Origin: Lunularia cruciata
Taxonomy: Eukaryota; Streptophyta; Marchantiopsida; Lunulariales; Lunulariaceae
Direction: 5' to 3'
DNA: 64,000 nucleotides
Assembly: GCA_948567375.1 (NCBI GenBank)
Contig: OX419755.1
Span: forward strand, 72,544,944 to 72,608,943
This document shows, in pieces, positions 12,688 to 24,400 of the stretch. The notes under the pieces were generated by a model. It did no database searches. It was not told where the DNA came from and saw nothing but the letters and a program-made list of their open reading frames with translations. The position numbers and the translations under genes were made by a program. How positions within the stretch are numbered: the first letter of the stretch is position 1; every line of letters starts with the position of its first letter.

Positions 12688-13187
12688 TCATAATTTTAGT
12701 TTTTTTTCTAAAGTCTTCAAGTACATTTCTACATCATAAGAGATAAGCCCCGCACCTGATCTACAATCTAGAGTATACAGGTTTTTGGTCAAATATTGTC
12801 TCGGCGATGATACATCTTTTATCTTAACATTTGGAAAGAAGTCTCTTATTGCAACTATGTTCTTAGTACCCCTTTCTGTATTTCCATCCAAGAATGTCCA
12901 AATATATCATTTGATGCCCGAATTCTGTGCATTTTCTTATTTTGTCAGGTTCCTGGAGTGCATGATCTTTGTATTCTTCTATGACTAACCGCGTTCATTG
13001 AATTGTAGAGGTACAAATGGAATTCTGGTTGACATCGTAATATAATCGTCAAGTTTTGTGCTCCGAAATCTGTCTTGAATGAAATCATAGACTCCGTCTA
13101 GCATATATCGGTTAGAGTCTAGTAACTCATCAATGTCTTCGTAGTATAATAACTCGCTTGACGTATAGCTTGGTATACACGTAGGAG
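12688..13187 (-). pseudogene. Broken protein-coding relic, unknown family
   Basis: The minus strand carries protein-like sequence with no recognised family: PSYTSSELLYYEDIDELLD, DGVYDFIQDRFRSTKLDDYI, RDFFPNVKIKDVSSPRQYL and LYTLDCRSGAGLISYDVEMY. It is rich in aromatic and acidic residues, unlike random AT-rich DNA. It is broken, and I do not offer a reconstruction. It converges with the plus-strand relic at about 12.0-12.56 kb. A host pseudogene and an old viral insertion are both possible. Confidence 0.45.
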
Positions 13188-13199
13188 AAAAACAGTTAC

Positions 13200-16100
13200 C
13201 TTTTCTTCCTCCTACCTTTTCTTCCTCTTATGAGGAAAACTGAAAATTGAAACCATAAGAGGAAAATTGAAAATTGAACCTTTGTCTAACTCTTTATGAC
13301 TCAAGTTGTAGTTAAGAGGTAGTCATTATAGGTCACTTTTTGTCAATAATGTTTGTATACCAAGGAAATTAAGTAAAAATTCTGTAAGATATTAAATTTT
13401 TTCCCAAAAATAAGAACAGAAGCACATGATTTTCAATCTTAAGTAAAATTTGAGTAGATTAGATTTTTATTTTTTTAAGCATTTGTGGTGTTGATCAAGT
13501 TAAGCTTGAGAAGTTTATGCATCTTCTTGTTCTTATAAAATTCAGAAATTCAAGAATTCAAGATTTTAATTAAAACTTGTTTATATTTAAAATTAGGGCC
13601 TATCTTGACCTCATGTTATAATAAAATTATGCAAGCTTAGATCTCATCATGTAGTTTTTTTTATCACTACTTAAGGTTACATTAAAATTATCATATTTAT
13701 TGATAAATTTAGTAAGTTGTACACTTAGTTCTTATAATCATAGAGTGGATGCTCCTAAATACACTAATAACCAGATCTTTAATTTTTTATTGTAATTAGT
13801 CAATATAATCTCTAGAGTGATTTTTTATATTTAGTCATAGCTCACACTCCACAATAAGTTTTAAAAAGCACTATTCAAAATTCTAAGCTCAAAATTGGCC
13901 ATACTCATGACTTACCTCCCCCAAATAGTGATAAATAAGTGAACTTAAACTCCCTTATATATCACTTATTCACCATATTTATCATAATTTTATCTTCTAT
14001 GTTCCCAAATTGAACTTTTTACTCTTCTCTTCTGGACCACAATTGAATTCAAACATTGGAAATCAGTGTTAAAGATCATGATAACAATGAGTAAGAGGGT
14101 GAAAAATCTTTGCAAAACCTTTATCTTTACTTATGACCATCATTTTTGTATGGACTATAAAGTTCTTTGGAATGGTTCTATGCTTAATGATGCTTGATGA
14201 GAGCTAATTTGTCATCTTCACAATGCTCAAGTAACATCTAAGAGTTCAAAACCAAAAATTACAATAAGGAAATCATCCACTATAAAATTAATAATACATA
14301 ATTATAATTTAATTAAAATATATATCATTATAATTTTGGCCAAGTAAGTTACTAGAAACTTCAAAAGTATACTCTCAAAAATTACTTAAGGAATCTACTA
14401 AACAATATTTGGGATGGAGTAGGTTAGTAAGGTACTTTGAAATTTTGCATATTCTTGGATTGTAAGGTGATTACAAGCACTTTTAGAGATTGAATAACTT
14501 AATACATGTACCGGTAAAAAGTAAAATAATAAGGCCTAGATCCATCTTTTGGATTCAAAGTATATCCTAATTTCTTTTGGTTCATTTTCCTTTATATCCA
14601 CCCTATTTTTTATGTAGTATTGTCATGTCCTACCAAGAGTACTCATATCTTATGTAGGTCTGCACTTTGTAGTATGTTTAAAAAAGCATTGCTTAAGATT
14701 CTTTGTATCAAGTTGTCCACAATCACTAATTACAATACTCAATTAGATGACCAAACCTAATGTACCAATCTTAAAAAAGAATACATGCTTTGTGTATATG
14801 TATCACAATTATTTGCATTCTCTACTTCTAGTGATGATGTTTACATATATTAATTCTAAGAAAGAGAATGCTAGATTCTCCTTATTAGGCAACTACAATA
14901 CAGATAGTCTGGTCAGTCTTCCATCTTCCCAAGTTTGTATTAATTTTCTTTTCTTATACTCACCTTCTATTTCTTATTCTTATCTTATCTTTTATTCCTT
15001 AAACAATAGGTAAAGTTCATTTTCTTATGATCTAAAATAACAAAAGAAAATATGATGATATAAATTGGTATGATTTGTCTTGTGTGTATGGTAATAAAGC
15101 TTTATTCTCTACTCTAATCTTCCTATATGATTTGACACTCAAGTTTGTAAACTCAATCTCAATCAACTTCATCACTTCTTTTTTCTGAAATATGTCTCTC
15201 TTATACTTATAAACTTCATCTTCTTGAAGATATCAACCTATCAACCTTGGAATATTTCATTTTGAACTTATTTTCTTTTGTTAAGCAAATCCAACCTAAC
15301 TCACATGAAATCATCATTGGGTATCATGATGAGTACTAAATTTTTTCAATCCTTACAAATTTGGTGGTTAATTCTTGTTATCACAAACGTAGAGTACAAA
15401 GTTCTTTCCAGGAATTAATCCCTCTATGAGTTATACTTTTCATCATAATATTGTTGTGAAGCCTTATGATGACCATCAAGTTGCTATCCAAGAGTTACAA
15501 CTTGAAGTACATGATAATGATAATTATGTGATCTATTAGAGGATAAAGAATGTGTACTCAACTTTCATAGTTTTTAGTGGTATTTTTTCATATATAAAAT
15601 TGTAAATTTTGAGAAGATTCTCCAAAAGTAACTAGGAAGTTTTATAGAAGATATATGGATGTATATATTAATCCAATAAGCTAGTAATGTACTCAATGAC
15701 CTTCTTATATATTGAATTGTAAGATTTTAAGGTTCCTTCTTCTTAAGAATTGAGTAACATAGCTAAAAGGTTAAAGTATGATTTCTTTGTGAAACAATTT
15801 TATACATCTTTTGCACATAAAGAACGATACCTTGTCTTATTTCCAACATGCAAGGAAAATTTAAATTTTGATCAATCTCTTTTCTACTTCCTCTCTCCTT
15901 GTTTGTCTTAGTCTAGGTCTTCTACACAATAACTAACATGATATAGTTTGTGATCTTGTTGATTACTTATCCAAATCTTAAGTTAGCAAATTCTTTGCTT
16001 ACTTAAGAGTCTAGAATGTTATGAAGTTTATTAAAGATAAGGTACCTTGGTCAATTTAGCTAAGGCCAAAATTGCTTAAACAAGCATAGATGGGTTATAT

Positions 16101-16900
16101 TACTTAGAATGAAGGTAGTTGAACACAAATTGAAGTTAAATATTGATATTTCAAAGGTTACAAGTTTATATATATATAAAATAATGCATATCAGTATAGT
16201 CTAGAAAATACTAACTATGATATGATACTAACTACCATAAAACTATGATATGATATAACTAGACATATTTTATACAAATATGTCTCAGAAATATTATCTT
16301 GCTCTTGTAAAAATCAAATTTCCTTTGTGACTTTCTTGTTGTAACATAATCCACATTTATCTAGAGATCTAGAAGAGAGGTTCAGTTGGCGAATCCTTTT
16401 GCTTTTAATTTTATGTATTTATTAGAAGAATAGCCTCATCGCTCTAGTATAATTCCAAATGACTACTTCCATTATGGAAACAAAGAACCTCTAAATATAA
16501 GAGAGGAGTTGTAAGTGTGGAAATATTCCATTTGAAAAGATGTCAAATAATATCACTCTATCCAAATACAAACTTGCAAAGATGTAAATTCAGAAATTAG
16601 ATGCGGCTTTGACGATTGGTTTCACTAACATGTCTACCGTTTCCCTTATATCGAAGTCTACATGGATCTTTCTGATATAGTACATCACGTGGACACTGGA
16701 AGGGTTCTATTTCCTATCTATTTAGCATCATTAGAAGGGCTATCTTAATATTTTATTATTGTTTTGGCATTCCATTTCTCTCGTCGGAGGAAATGAGGCA
16801 TGGGCTTAGCTTCCATGTTCACGAGGTGCTCCCTTTACGTACAATATTATATTTGTTTCCCCAAGCATGCAGGCATTCACTTCCCCACAATAAACTAATC
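13200..16900. other. AT-rich DNA, no gene seen
   Basis: This AT-rich stretch contains only short, low-complexity open frames. I see no LTRs, target-site duplications or RNA genes. GC content rises from about 16.6 kb towards the host gene. Confidence 0.5.
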
Positions 16901-17848
16901 AACCACGTCTAGTCTATGGTAGTTGACGAAGACAGACTATAATGCCATGCTACGGTGCTGCTTTTCACAATCCAATATTGGGAACAAAGACTATTTTAGT
17001 CAAACAAGTTCTTCACTATACGCTCTCTCAAATATTCCTGTAGAGCTTGCTGCTCTCAGACTTCGAGGCAAGCGTTGCCTTTGTTTATCTGACATTCGAA
17101 GACCTTCGCCAAGTGTGCAAAGGAAATGTGACTGCTTACGCGTGAACGACGTACAGCAACATGCAAGGTTGCTACGTGGTGAACGTCCATGCAAGTAGAA
17201 AGGTTTCCGGTGCAGCGAGCAGACGGACGCAACGGAGTGACATTATCGACGACAGAATCGGTCGCTCAGTGCGCAAATTGACGAGGTTACAGTTTGCGGC
17301 GGTGGATAGCTGTAAGGGAGTGTACAGACAGTAGTGGGGTGAAAAAGTGTGATCTGCTTGCCTGTCAACTCTCAGCCGCTCTTTCTCGATTTTTTCTCGT
17401 CGAATTGTGTCAGCCACTGTTTGTGATCTGCAGCGGAATATTCACACATCTGCGGATGGTAGTTTCGACTGTCATCCATACGGTATCTAATCCGCAGCAT
17501 TCATAAGGCCGCAGGAAACAGGATTGCAGGCGAGAGATATTTTAGTACTTGTCTCTTCTTTCCGGTCAGAATCTCATCCTCCTTTCGGTCTCCGTTGTGT
17601 TGCCATTCTGAATAGTTCCGGTAGCTGGCTGCGGTGATGGCTTCGACTTGAGTTCGAGGAGCGGACAGATTGTGCAATGCGCATAGTCTCTTCTCATTTA
17701 TAGCCTTGCTTGCGCGGGAGGAACAAACTGCTGCTGCGATTCCTTATGCGGAACCATATTCATCATTGAGTGTATGTCGATCGAGTTGTAGTTATTGCAC
17801 CTGACGGTAGATTCTGACTCTCGTTCAGTGCTACAGCTGGGATAGACG
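16900..17848 (+). promoter_or_regulatory. Upstream region of the CBM20 gene
   Basis: GC content rises sharply here and no open frame looks like protein. This is most simply the promoter and 5' untranslated region of the gene whose ATG is at 17849. I cannot place the transcription start or a confident TATA box. An in-frame TAG at 17843-17845 shows that the reading frame does not extend upstream within this exon. Confidence 0.4.
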
Positions 17849-20800
17849 ATGCAACCTCTCGCTACACTAGCCGGAGCTGCATGCCCGACTGCTCTGGTTT
17901 ATAGCGATGGAGCTCGCCGAAATCGGACCTTGAAAACTGGCGCGAGGAATTTTGCGCCAGTGTTTCCTTGCTCGCGAAACGTTTCTGGAAGATGGACGCC
18001 TCGTGTTGCTTGTCTAATTTCAAGCGCAGGATCGAAGGTCGGTATCGCAAATGTTTCTTGCAGACGCTTCGCCAAATTCAAAAGAGCTGCGGCGATTGAG
18101 GTAAGATGACTGACACAGTTGTTTTATGATCAAATTGATCGTCTCACTCAAGGATAGTATAGTTCTTTCACTCAGGAATCAACATTCAAGGACGTATTCG
18201 TGTGTACTATAGTTTGAGAAGCACCGGGTTATGCTCTCTCTGCAGACGGAAGCGCGAGAGCTGATATTAGCTCTCCTATAAAATTACCTATCTACATCTA
18301 TAGCTTGGGGTATGCCAATTAGCTTGAAGAGCTGTGTGTTTGAGTTGGTGGACAAGACGAAAGGGATCTCTCCCTGCGCAATCAACATCAATCGTCTCGG
18401 AATTCTTCTATTGTACAATCTAGAGAGTGAACGCATATTGGAAGTACAAGTGTCTTTCATCGGGTTTCTTCCATCTTTTATATCCATGCAAGCTTAAGAG
18501 AGTCACAGATGACATGATGTTCGAAACAATAGTCATCACAGGAGTAGCATATAGTTGTACATACTTTCATGCCAGTTTGTCTCTATTCCTGGCTCAGTAA
18601 AGAACACCGCGGCTAATAACTCGAGTTGTTGGTTCTCGTTCGCTCTTTAATCGCAAAGAGACCTCTAAATATGGAAACCAATCATGTAATAGAGAGTCGT
18701 TGCTCACATTGCAAACGAAGTTGTGCACCCCTGCCAAGACTGGTAGTGTAGGAGCAGGAGGCGAATTAAGATACTATTCATGTTCCTTTAGGAAAGACCA
18801 GGGGCTTTTAAACTCGGTACGAGCACGCCATATGTGGTACCGGGGTGGTTCAGTTCTAGTGTCGGAGCGTCCCTTGGGCTCCCTGGTTTCTTCTTTCTCG
18901 AGTTAACTTTTGGTGTACAAAAATCGTGTGATGCGTCAGCAATTAAATATAATGGATCGTAAGACTTTATCACTAAATAGAACATTATTGCGTTCTTGTT
19001 TTAGCAACAGCTTGAACTTGGTGAAGTTCTCGCGACAGAAAGCGAGAACGATGATGCAGTACCTATCTGGAATATGAGTAAGCATAGAATATGATTCTTA
19101 CTTGAAAGTCTATGTACATATTACAGCACCTACTGTAGATCCGACAACGGACCACAAGTGTGCTTGTAGTCAGCCATTTAGATTCTGTTGTGTGAAAAGT
19201 CGTGATCTCTTGATTTGCACTGGATATAGCTTCACTTTCCATACTCAAGATTAGCGGATGTGGTTTGACCTGAGAGTAAAACCTAGGAGCTGCTCACTAC
19301 TCTAGGGAAACACGATAGTTATCCCGTGAATTTACATCTATGAGCACCTCCACAATCGATGGTTGTTAACCACACTTACGGTATATTTTGGAGGTCAACA
19401 AGGTAGTCTTCTTTGTTACGATTCTGCACAAGCTCATGTGACGTGCTTTTCTTCTGATTCGGCATGTATGTTCATTGTTGATCCATCTGTTTCCAGTCCC
19501 CTCACTTTGGTTTCCTGTCCAGGACGACGTGACGGTGGTGGATCTCCGAGCTTTAGAAGAGGAGGAAGCTGCTGCCAAAGACACGGCCACTGAATCCGGA
19601 TTAGACACAACGACTGGAGAGACTCAGCAGACTGAGGAGGAAATTTTGACGCCAGAAGAAGGTAGATGCCAGCCTCTGCCTCTAGCTCTCACACATGGTT
19701 ACAGCTTATATCAGCTCCTAGGGATCAGCTTGAGGTGGTAGCATTGGAGAATCAAGTTGCAGAATCACATGGCAAAAATGCAACGTAACTACCAGAATCG
19801 GTTTCAGTTTGGGAACATCGGCTCTGAATGATATGGGAATTCGTTTTCTTTTCCTTGCACATTCTATCAACAATTCGTATCAACAATTTGTAACCTCTAT
19901 CGTCAGATACAACTCCAAAGGCGAACGTCAAGTTTGTTCTGCATCGAGAGTGCCACTTCGGTCAACAGTTTAATGTGGTCGGTGAGATACCGGAACTTGG
20001 AGAGTGGGATCCTGCCTCCGCTGTTGCCATGGAATGGTCTGACGGAAATGTGTGGTCGGCTGAAGTGGTAATTTACATACTCCCATCTTCGACTCGACAG
20101 TCTTGTCCGTTATAGTGGTCAATTCGTGCGCACCTGCCAAGTCATATACTTAAGGAATAAGCGTCTTCTGGCTCTGTTTCTTCTTGATTGTGGCCCTACT
20201 TTTGTCAAGTATCAATCAGGGCTGTGGCCCATTTATCCGAGCTCACCATTTCTTTAAGTGTTCCAGTTTGTAGAGTGAAAGTATCGTAAATCCCAGTTAT
20301 GAGTTGCCCTCGGTATTGAGTCTGCAGAGTAATTTTATACTTCTGTTCGAACTCTGCCAAATTTGACACTCTGTCTGTTTGTTTACCTGGGATTAACTCA
20401 GGCTATCCCAGTCGGGCTCACCGTAAAATACAAGTTTTTGATGACTGGGAAACGACTAGAGCTAGAGTGGCAGCCAGGGGAGGACAAAGTCTTTGAGACC
20501 AAAGATGCTACTGACCTTACGGTCTCAGAGTTGTGGGACGAGCCGGAGGTATTAGAAGCTGCCACAGAAGAGGAGGGTGAGGCTGGTGATGAACAAACGC
20601 CAAGCTCAAATGGTGTGGCTACTTCAGCGGAAGATAGCAATTTGAAGGAAACAGTTGCGGCGCTTGTTGCAACGGTCTCAGAAGGCGAAGATAGTGGTGC
20701 AGAGGAAGACGATGTCACTGATGTTCCGATCGCTGAAGGAAATGGACAACCAGATGAAGCCGAAGAAAGTCCTGAGTTACCTGTGGTAGATGCATCTCTG

Positions 20801-21263
20801 GCCACTGTTGTTGCGGAGGTGAGCGGAGAAGTTGAAGATGCGGCCGCCGCAGAAATATAGAGGTGATTGTAAACGTGAAAGAGGTTGTTATGAAGACCTG
20901 TGTAGTGCATGTCTTTCAGCCTCATCGGCTTGCATAGTGTCGAAAGTTCTGTTAATGCACAACTCAAGTCTAGGCAGGTCATAACCATCATCTGGACTGG
21001 TTAAGAATCCCGTAGGCCGAAGGATCCCGAGTGCCTTCGCGATTGAGTACCTCGCTTAGAAACTGTGATGCATCCCAGGCTGATCCTCGTGTACTGTGCC
21101 TGATTCTGGTCTCTAGATGGGTGGTGACAACGGGGCAGCACAATCTGAAGCAGAGGATGCTGAAAGGACGAAATCTCCTATCTCTGTAATTCAGAATGAT
21201 TTGCAGTGGACGGCCAGGGCTATATCCACTCTTTTCGGAGCCTCGAAGAAAGAGGATGTGTAG
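17849..21263 (+). CDS. Putative plastid starch-binding (CBM20) protein
   Basis: The model joins 17849-18100, 19523-19661, 19907-20067, 20402-20818 and 21117-21263: 371 codons plus a stop. Each junction has GT-AG ends and matching phase (0, 1, 0, 0). Exon 1 encodes an Arg/Ser/Ala-rich N-terminus like a chloroplast transit peptide, with VAC as a possible cleavage motif. Exon 2 is acidic (DLRALEEEEAAAKD). Exons 3 and 4 encode a CBM20 starch-binding fold: VKFVLHRECHFGQQFNVVGE, ELGEWDP, WSDGNVWSAEV, IPVGLTVKYKFL and LEWQPGEDKVFE, with the tryptophans expected for carbohydrate contact. A long acidic, probably disordered tail follows, ending in NDLQWTARAISTLFGASKK. No catalytic domain is seen, so a scaffolding or targeting role on starch is an inference. 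CBM20 assignment is strong; the exact exon set is not. Confidence 0.8.
19005..19077 (+). other. Possible optional 73-nt exon in intron 1
   Basis: This block follows TTGTTTTAG and precedes GTAAGC, both good splice signals. It encodes QQLELGEVLATESENDDAVP and a few more residues without a stop. It is 73 nt long, so it would shift the frame at the 19523 acceptor. It stays in frame with another AG acceptor ending at 19496, which adds 26 nt to exon 2 (PSLWFPVQDD). Together they would add 33 residues. Agreement of both phases makes it plausible, but transcript data are needed. Confidence 0.45.
20819..20860 (+). other. Alternative C-terminus by retention of intron 4
   Basis: If the donor AG|GTGAGC at 20818/20819 is not used, translation continues for 13 codons (ending EDAAAAEI) and stops at TAG 20858-20860. 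That gives a 336-residue form without the NDLQWTARAISTLFG end. Both outcomes are open and in frame, so either could be the main product. Confidence 0.5.
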
Positions 21264-22370
21264 GCAATTGGAAGTTGGTAGTTTTTCTAGGCCTTGAAGG
21301 GTGCTAATCCATCATATTAGCTCCACATTGAGATCCGAACTCGGCTTAGATAGCACGCCCCATTCTTCACTGTTTATAGATGAATAGCGCTCTGTCACAC
21401 CAAAGAATCACGTCGGAATTTGCATCGTCAGACAGGAACAGGCCCGAGATGAATATTTGTCTGCAAGAACCGGCACTCGTCAGTTTTGTGTAGATTTAAT
21501 TGTCTAAGACCACAGCAGTCTTCCCGTCCAGTTTATCTAGGCTTTGATCAAAGTGTGTACAAATAGCAGTTTTGTGCTTTTGAAGCTGAGTTGCAATTTG
21601 AGTTGCAATTTGGGCAATAAAATATGGACCTATAACTGTCCGTGCACTATTTCTGTTTGGGTTGTAATCAGGATGATTTCCACTCACACGACCAAGGATC
21701 TTTTGTACAGCATCAACCGTCGTTTACCATGTGCGCACTGTTGTGGTATATGTCTTTGTATGCGTGCAACTTGGACTTTTTCTGTCTATCGATGAAGATT
21801 CACAAACAACTGATGACCTCGAATTTCGCCTCTCTGTTGTTTGGAAGTCCGTAGACTACTCGTGAACCTACATTTTCTTTCTTACGTAATGTTGTCAGAC
21901 GGTTATTGAGTGATCAGCTCATCAAAGGGACTGATAAAAAGGATAATCCTGAATTTTCCACAGTCGACAATGAATCAAACGATGACTAGTGGACAAAGGT
22001 AAGTCGCCAATTTAAAAGTGTTCCTTTCGTTTTTAAGGATGTGATTCCAATATTTCAAACCGGGAAAGTGTACTGATGTGTAATCAAACAACGTCAACTT
22101 CGGGCAGTACACTTGTCTTGTCTGACCACGTCCGCGGTCCAATAGGAGAGAGCTCCAAAGTCTACGAACATCTTGGATTAGATGTTCATATTTTGGAAAC
22201 CTTCACGTCAAACCTGCTCCATTACTCGAACGACATGAGTATCAAGAGTATCATTTGTCTCCTGCCAGAATACTGAAGTAGAACAGACTCCAGCCTTCCG
22301 CCCGCCTATGGACGGACCGCTGATGTTTTACAAAGTCACATAGTCATGTAAGCCTATGGTCGAAATGGGA
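21264..22370 (+). other. 3' region of the CBM20 gene, with a possible extra exon
   Basis: After the stop at 21263 there is no long open frame. AATAAA at 21616-21621 is a candidate poly(A) signal. A 100-nt block at 21899-21998 is bounded by GTTGTCAG and a perfect CAAAG|GTAAGT donor, so it may be a spliced 3' UTR exon or an alternative terminal exon; one frame through it encodes LIKGTDKKDNPEFSTVDNES before a stop. A 12-bp direct repeat (AGTTGCAATTTG twice) lies at about 21589-21612. Confidence 0.35.
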
Positions 22371-22373
22371 CGT

Positions 22374-22634
22374 CGTAGTCATTTAAGTGCGAAGACATCA
22401 GTAGAGAGTGGAGATATTCTTATGTTAACAGTCAAGTGTTAGGTAATAGCATTGGAGAAGGACACAGTAGAGAGTGGAGATATGCTTATGTCAACAGTCA
22501 AGTGTTAGGTAATAGCATTGGAGAAGTAAACACTGTAGTCATTTAAGTGCGGGGCTGTTTCAAGTGACTACCGTAGTGGAGAGTGGAGATATACCTATGT
22601 CAATAGTCAAGTGTTAGGTGCTAGCAATGGAGGA
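22374..22634. repeat. Minisatellite, three copies of a 59-60-bp unit
   Basis: Unit copies lie at 22401-22460, 22467-22526 and 22576-22634. Each runs from GTRGAGAGTGGAGATAT through CAAGTGTTAGGT to a purine-rich end. A second motif, GTAGTCATTTAAGTGCG, precedes copy 1 (22374) and recurs between copies 2 and 3 (about 22536), so a larger unit was also duplicated. Copies 1 and 2 differ at only two sites; copy 3 is more diverged. Confidence 0.9.
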
Positions 22635-22639
22635 CACAC

Positions 22640-24400
22640 AGTATATTACACCGATTATTAGTGGGGAGGTTTTTTGAGTCTAATTAGCCATACCATTGTA
22701 TTTTGGTATCATTCTCGCTTCCAATAACACCTTGGTCCATGTCAATTTGGAATAGTTACACTTGGATGTAGTGAGGCTATATCTATAGGCGTTAGAGCAC
22801 TCCTAGATACCTATCCATAGTGAGTGTCTTACAAGTGGATGTTGAGAAATTTTCTAATAACATCTCACTTGTATTCATCTTCACAGAGCTTAGAGAGTAT
22901 GGTGTATCCTTGGCAAGTTTTTTTTTTTGGTGTGGTCCTTCTACGGCTTTCTAATTATTACTAGCATGGTCTTTTACAATAGTGTCTTTTACCGTCTTGG
23001 AATCAATTGTCAATACATAACAAGGAGATCCTTTATGGGGACCTTTATTTGGCATGGTTCACTTAAGAACTCTCTTATATATTACTTTGGCCATGCCAGG
23101 TTGTGTATTTTGCTCCTTGGCATATGATATACAGATTGTGGGTCTCATAGACTAGATTAGGCAGGCTTTTGAACACTTTGACTACCAAGCTTCATCTTGT
23201 AGGCTTGAGAGTCAAGGATATACAGATTGTGGGTCTCATAGACTAGATTAGGCAGGTTTTTGAACACTTTGACTACCAAGCTTCATCTTGTAGGCTTGAG
23301 AGTCAAGGTGTCAAAAATTAGAGCATAGTCCTCTTTAGATATCCGTCTCTACTCGGAGATATATGTGACCAAGGTGGAGGACTGAAAATTTTCTCTCCAA
23401 ATTTTATTATATCATACAAGAGACAGTCTATCCACACAAGCACAAGATGATCTTCCATCATTTGCATCCTTACATTTTGATTGAACTAAAGGCTTGCATT
23501 CTTCCTTGATGGAACAACAATTTTAGCATATGGTACATCCTCTCTTAGTTGACTAGTTCATTTTTCATGCTACTAGAGCATATCTTTGCTCTTGCTTTGT
23601 GCATTAGGGAATTTTGACTCACATCAACTATCTTCTCGACAACAATGAAGTTGTGCCTAAGTTTGATCCATCCATTTGTATCTTGATTACTCACTTGTGA
23701 GTGTAGTTCTACACTAGATGCATTATTGGTCCATATGACATAGTGTCCTTTTGGAGGATAGAGGATAAGTACCCATGATGCCATCAAGAATATAGTGTTT
23801 ACTATGGGACAAGAGAGTGGATACCTTGCTTGGAGTGAGTGTTTGTATGCTTTGCAAATGACAGGTATCAAGGCAAACTTATGCTTGGTCCAAGATGATT
23901 AGATGATAGTAGTGGATGTTATAGTTATGTACCCTACGCGTGATGTAGTTTCAAAGGGAGTGATTTCTCATCCTCTTGGATGGACAGCAAGTGGAGTAGC
24001 AATAGGTAAGGTCTCCAAGTATAGGAGTATGTAGCAAGGTCACCCGTCTGTTCCTCTAGCTATGGAGTTATATGAAGCAATGGATATGGCATTCAACATA
24101 TTTGTTAGGGAGTGTGCACGAGCATATCATGTTAGACATCATAGTGTACCACTCTCACTCTCATACTTTGTAGCATATATTTGACAGCCAGTGTCTATTG
24201 CTCTACAAAGAGCATTGGTGTAATAATATGGAGTTAGCATAAGAGTTATTAGAAGCTAAGGAGTTAATAGAATCAACTACATATAGCAAAAATAAGGTAG
24301 AACTAGAATAACTTATGAATGCTAAGAATATGCTAGAAGAATCTAGGAAGCTTTGGGGTAAGAAGCTTTTAGGTATCTTCCAAGGATGGGTAACTTGCAT
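22640..24400. other. Unassigned DNA between the host gene and element A
   Basis: No gene or transposon ends are recognised. The 91-bp tandem duplication at 23126-23307 is the only clear structure. Short protein-like stretches on either strand do not resolve into a family. Confidence 0.45.
23126..23307. repeat. 91-bp tandem duplication
   Basis: Copies at 23126-23216 and 23217-23307 start GATATACAGATTGTGGG and end GAGAGTCAAGG. I see one substitution between them (GGCTTTT versus GGTTTTT), so the duplication is recent. Confidence 0.95.

Noticed and set aside
17000-17500. Several overlapping frames of 60-90 codons on both strands upstream of the CBM20 gene
   Set aside because: They arise from raised GC content and have no motif or splice-compatible neighbours; 5' regulatory sequence is the simpler reading.
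20398-20991. A 197-codon minus-strand open frame rich in Ser, Ala and Thr
   Set aside because: It lies antisense to the acidic Glu/Ala-rich exon 4 of the CBM20 gene; GAA/GAG/GCN codons leave the opposite strand open. No motif supports it.
22374-22634. Regularly repeated units that could suggest a CRISPR-like array
   Set aside because: The units are tandem with variable short joints, not short palindromic repeats with unique spacers, and the context is a plant nuclear genome.
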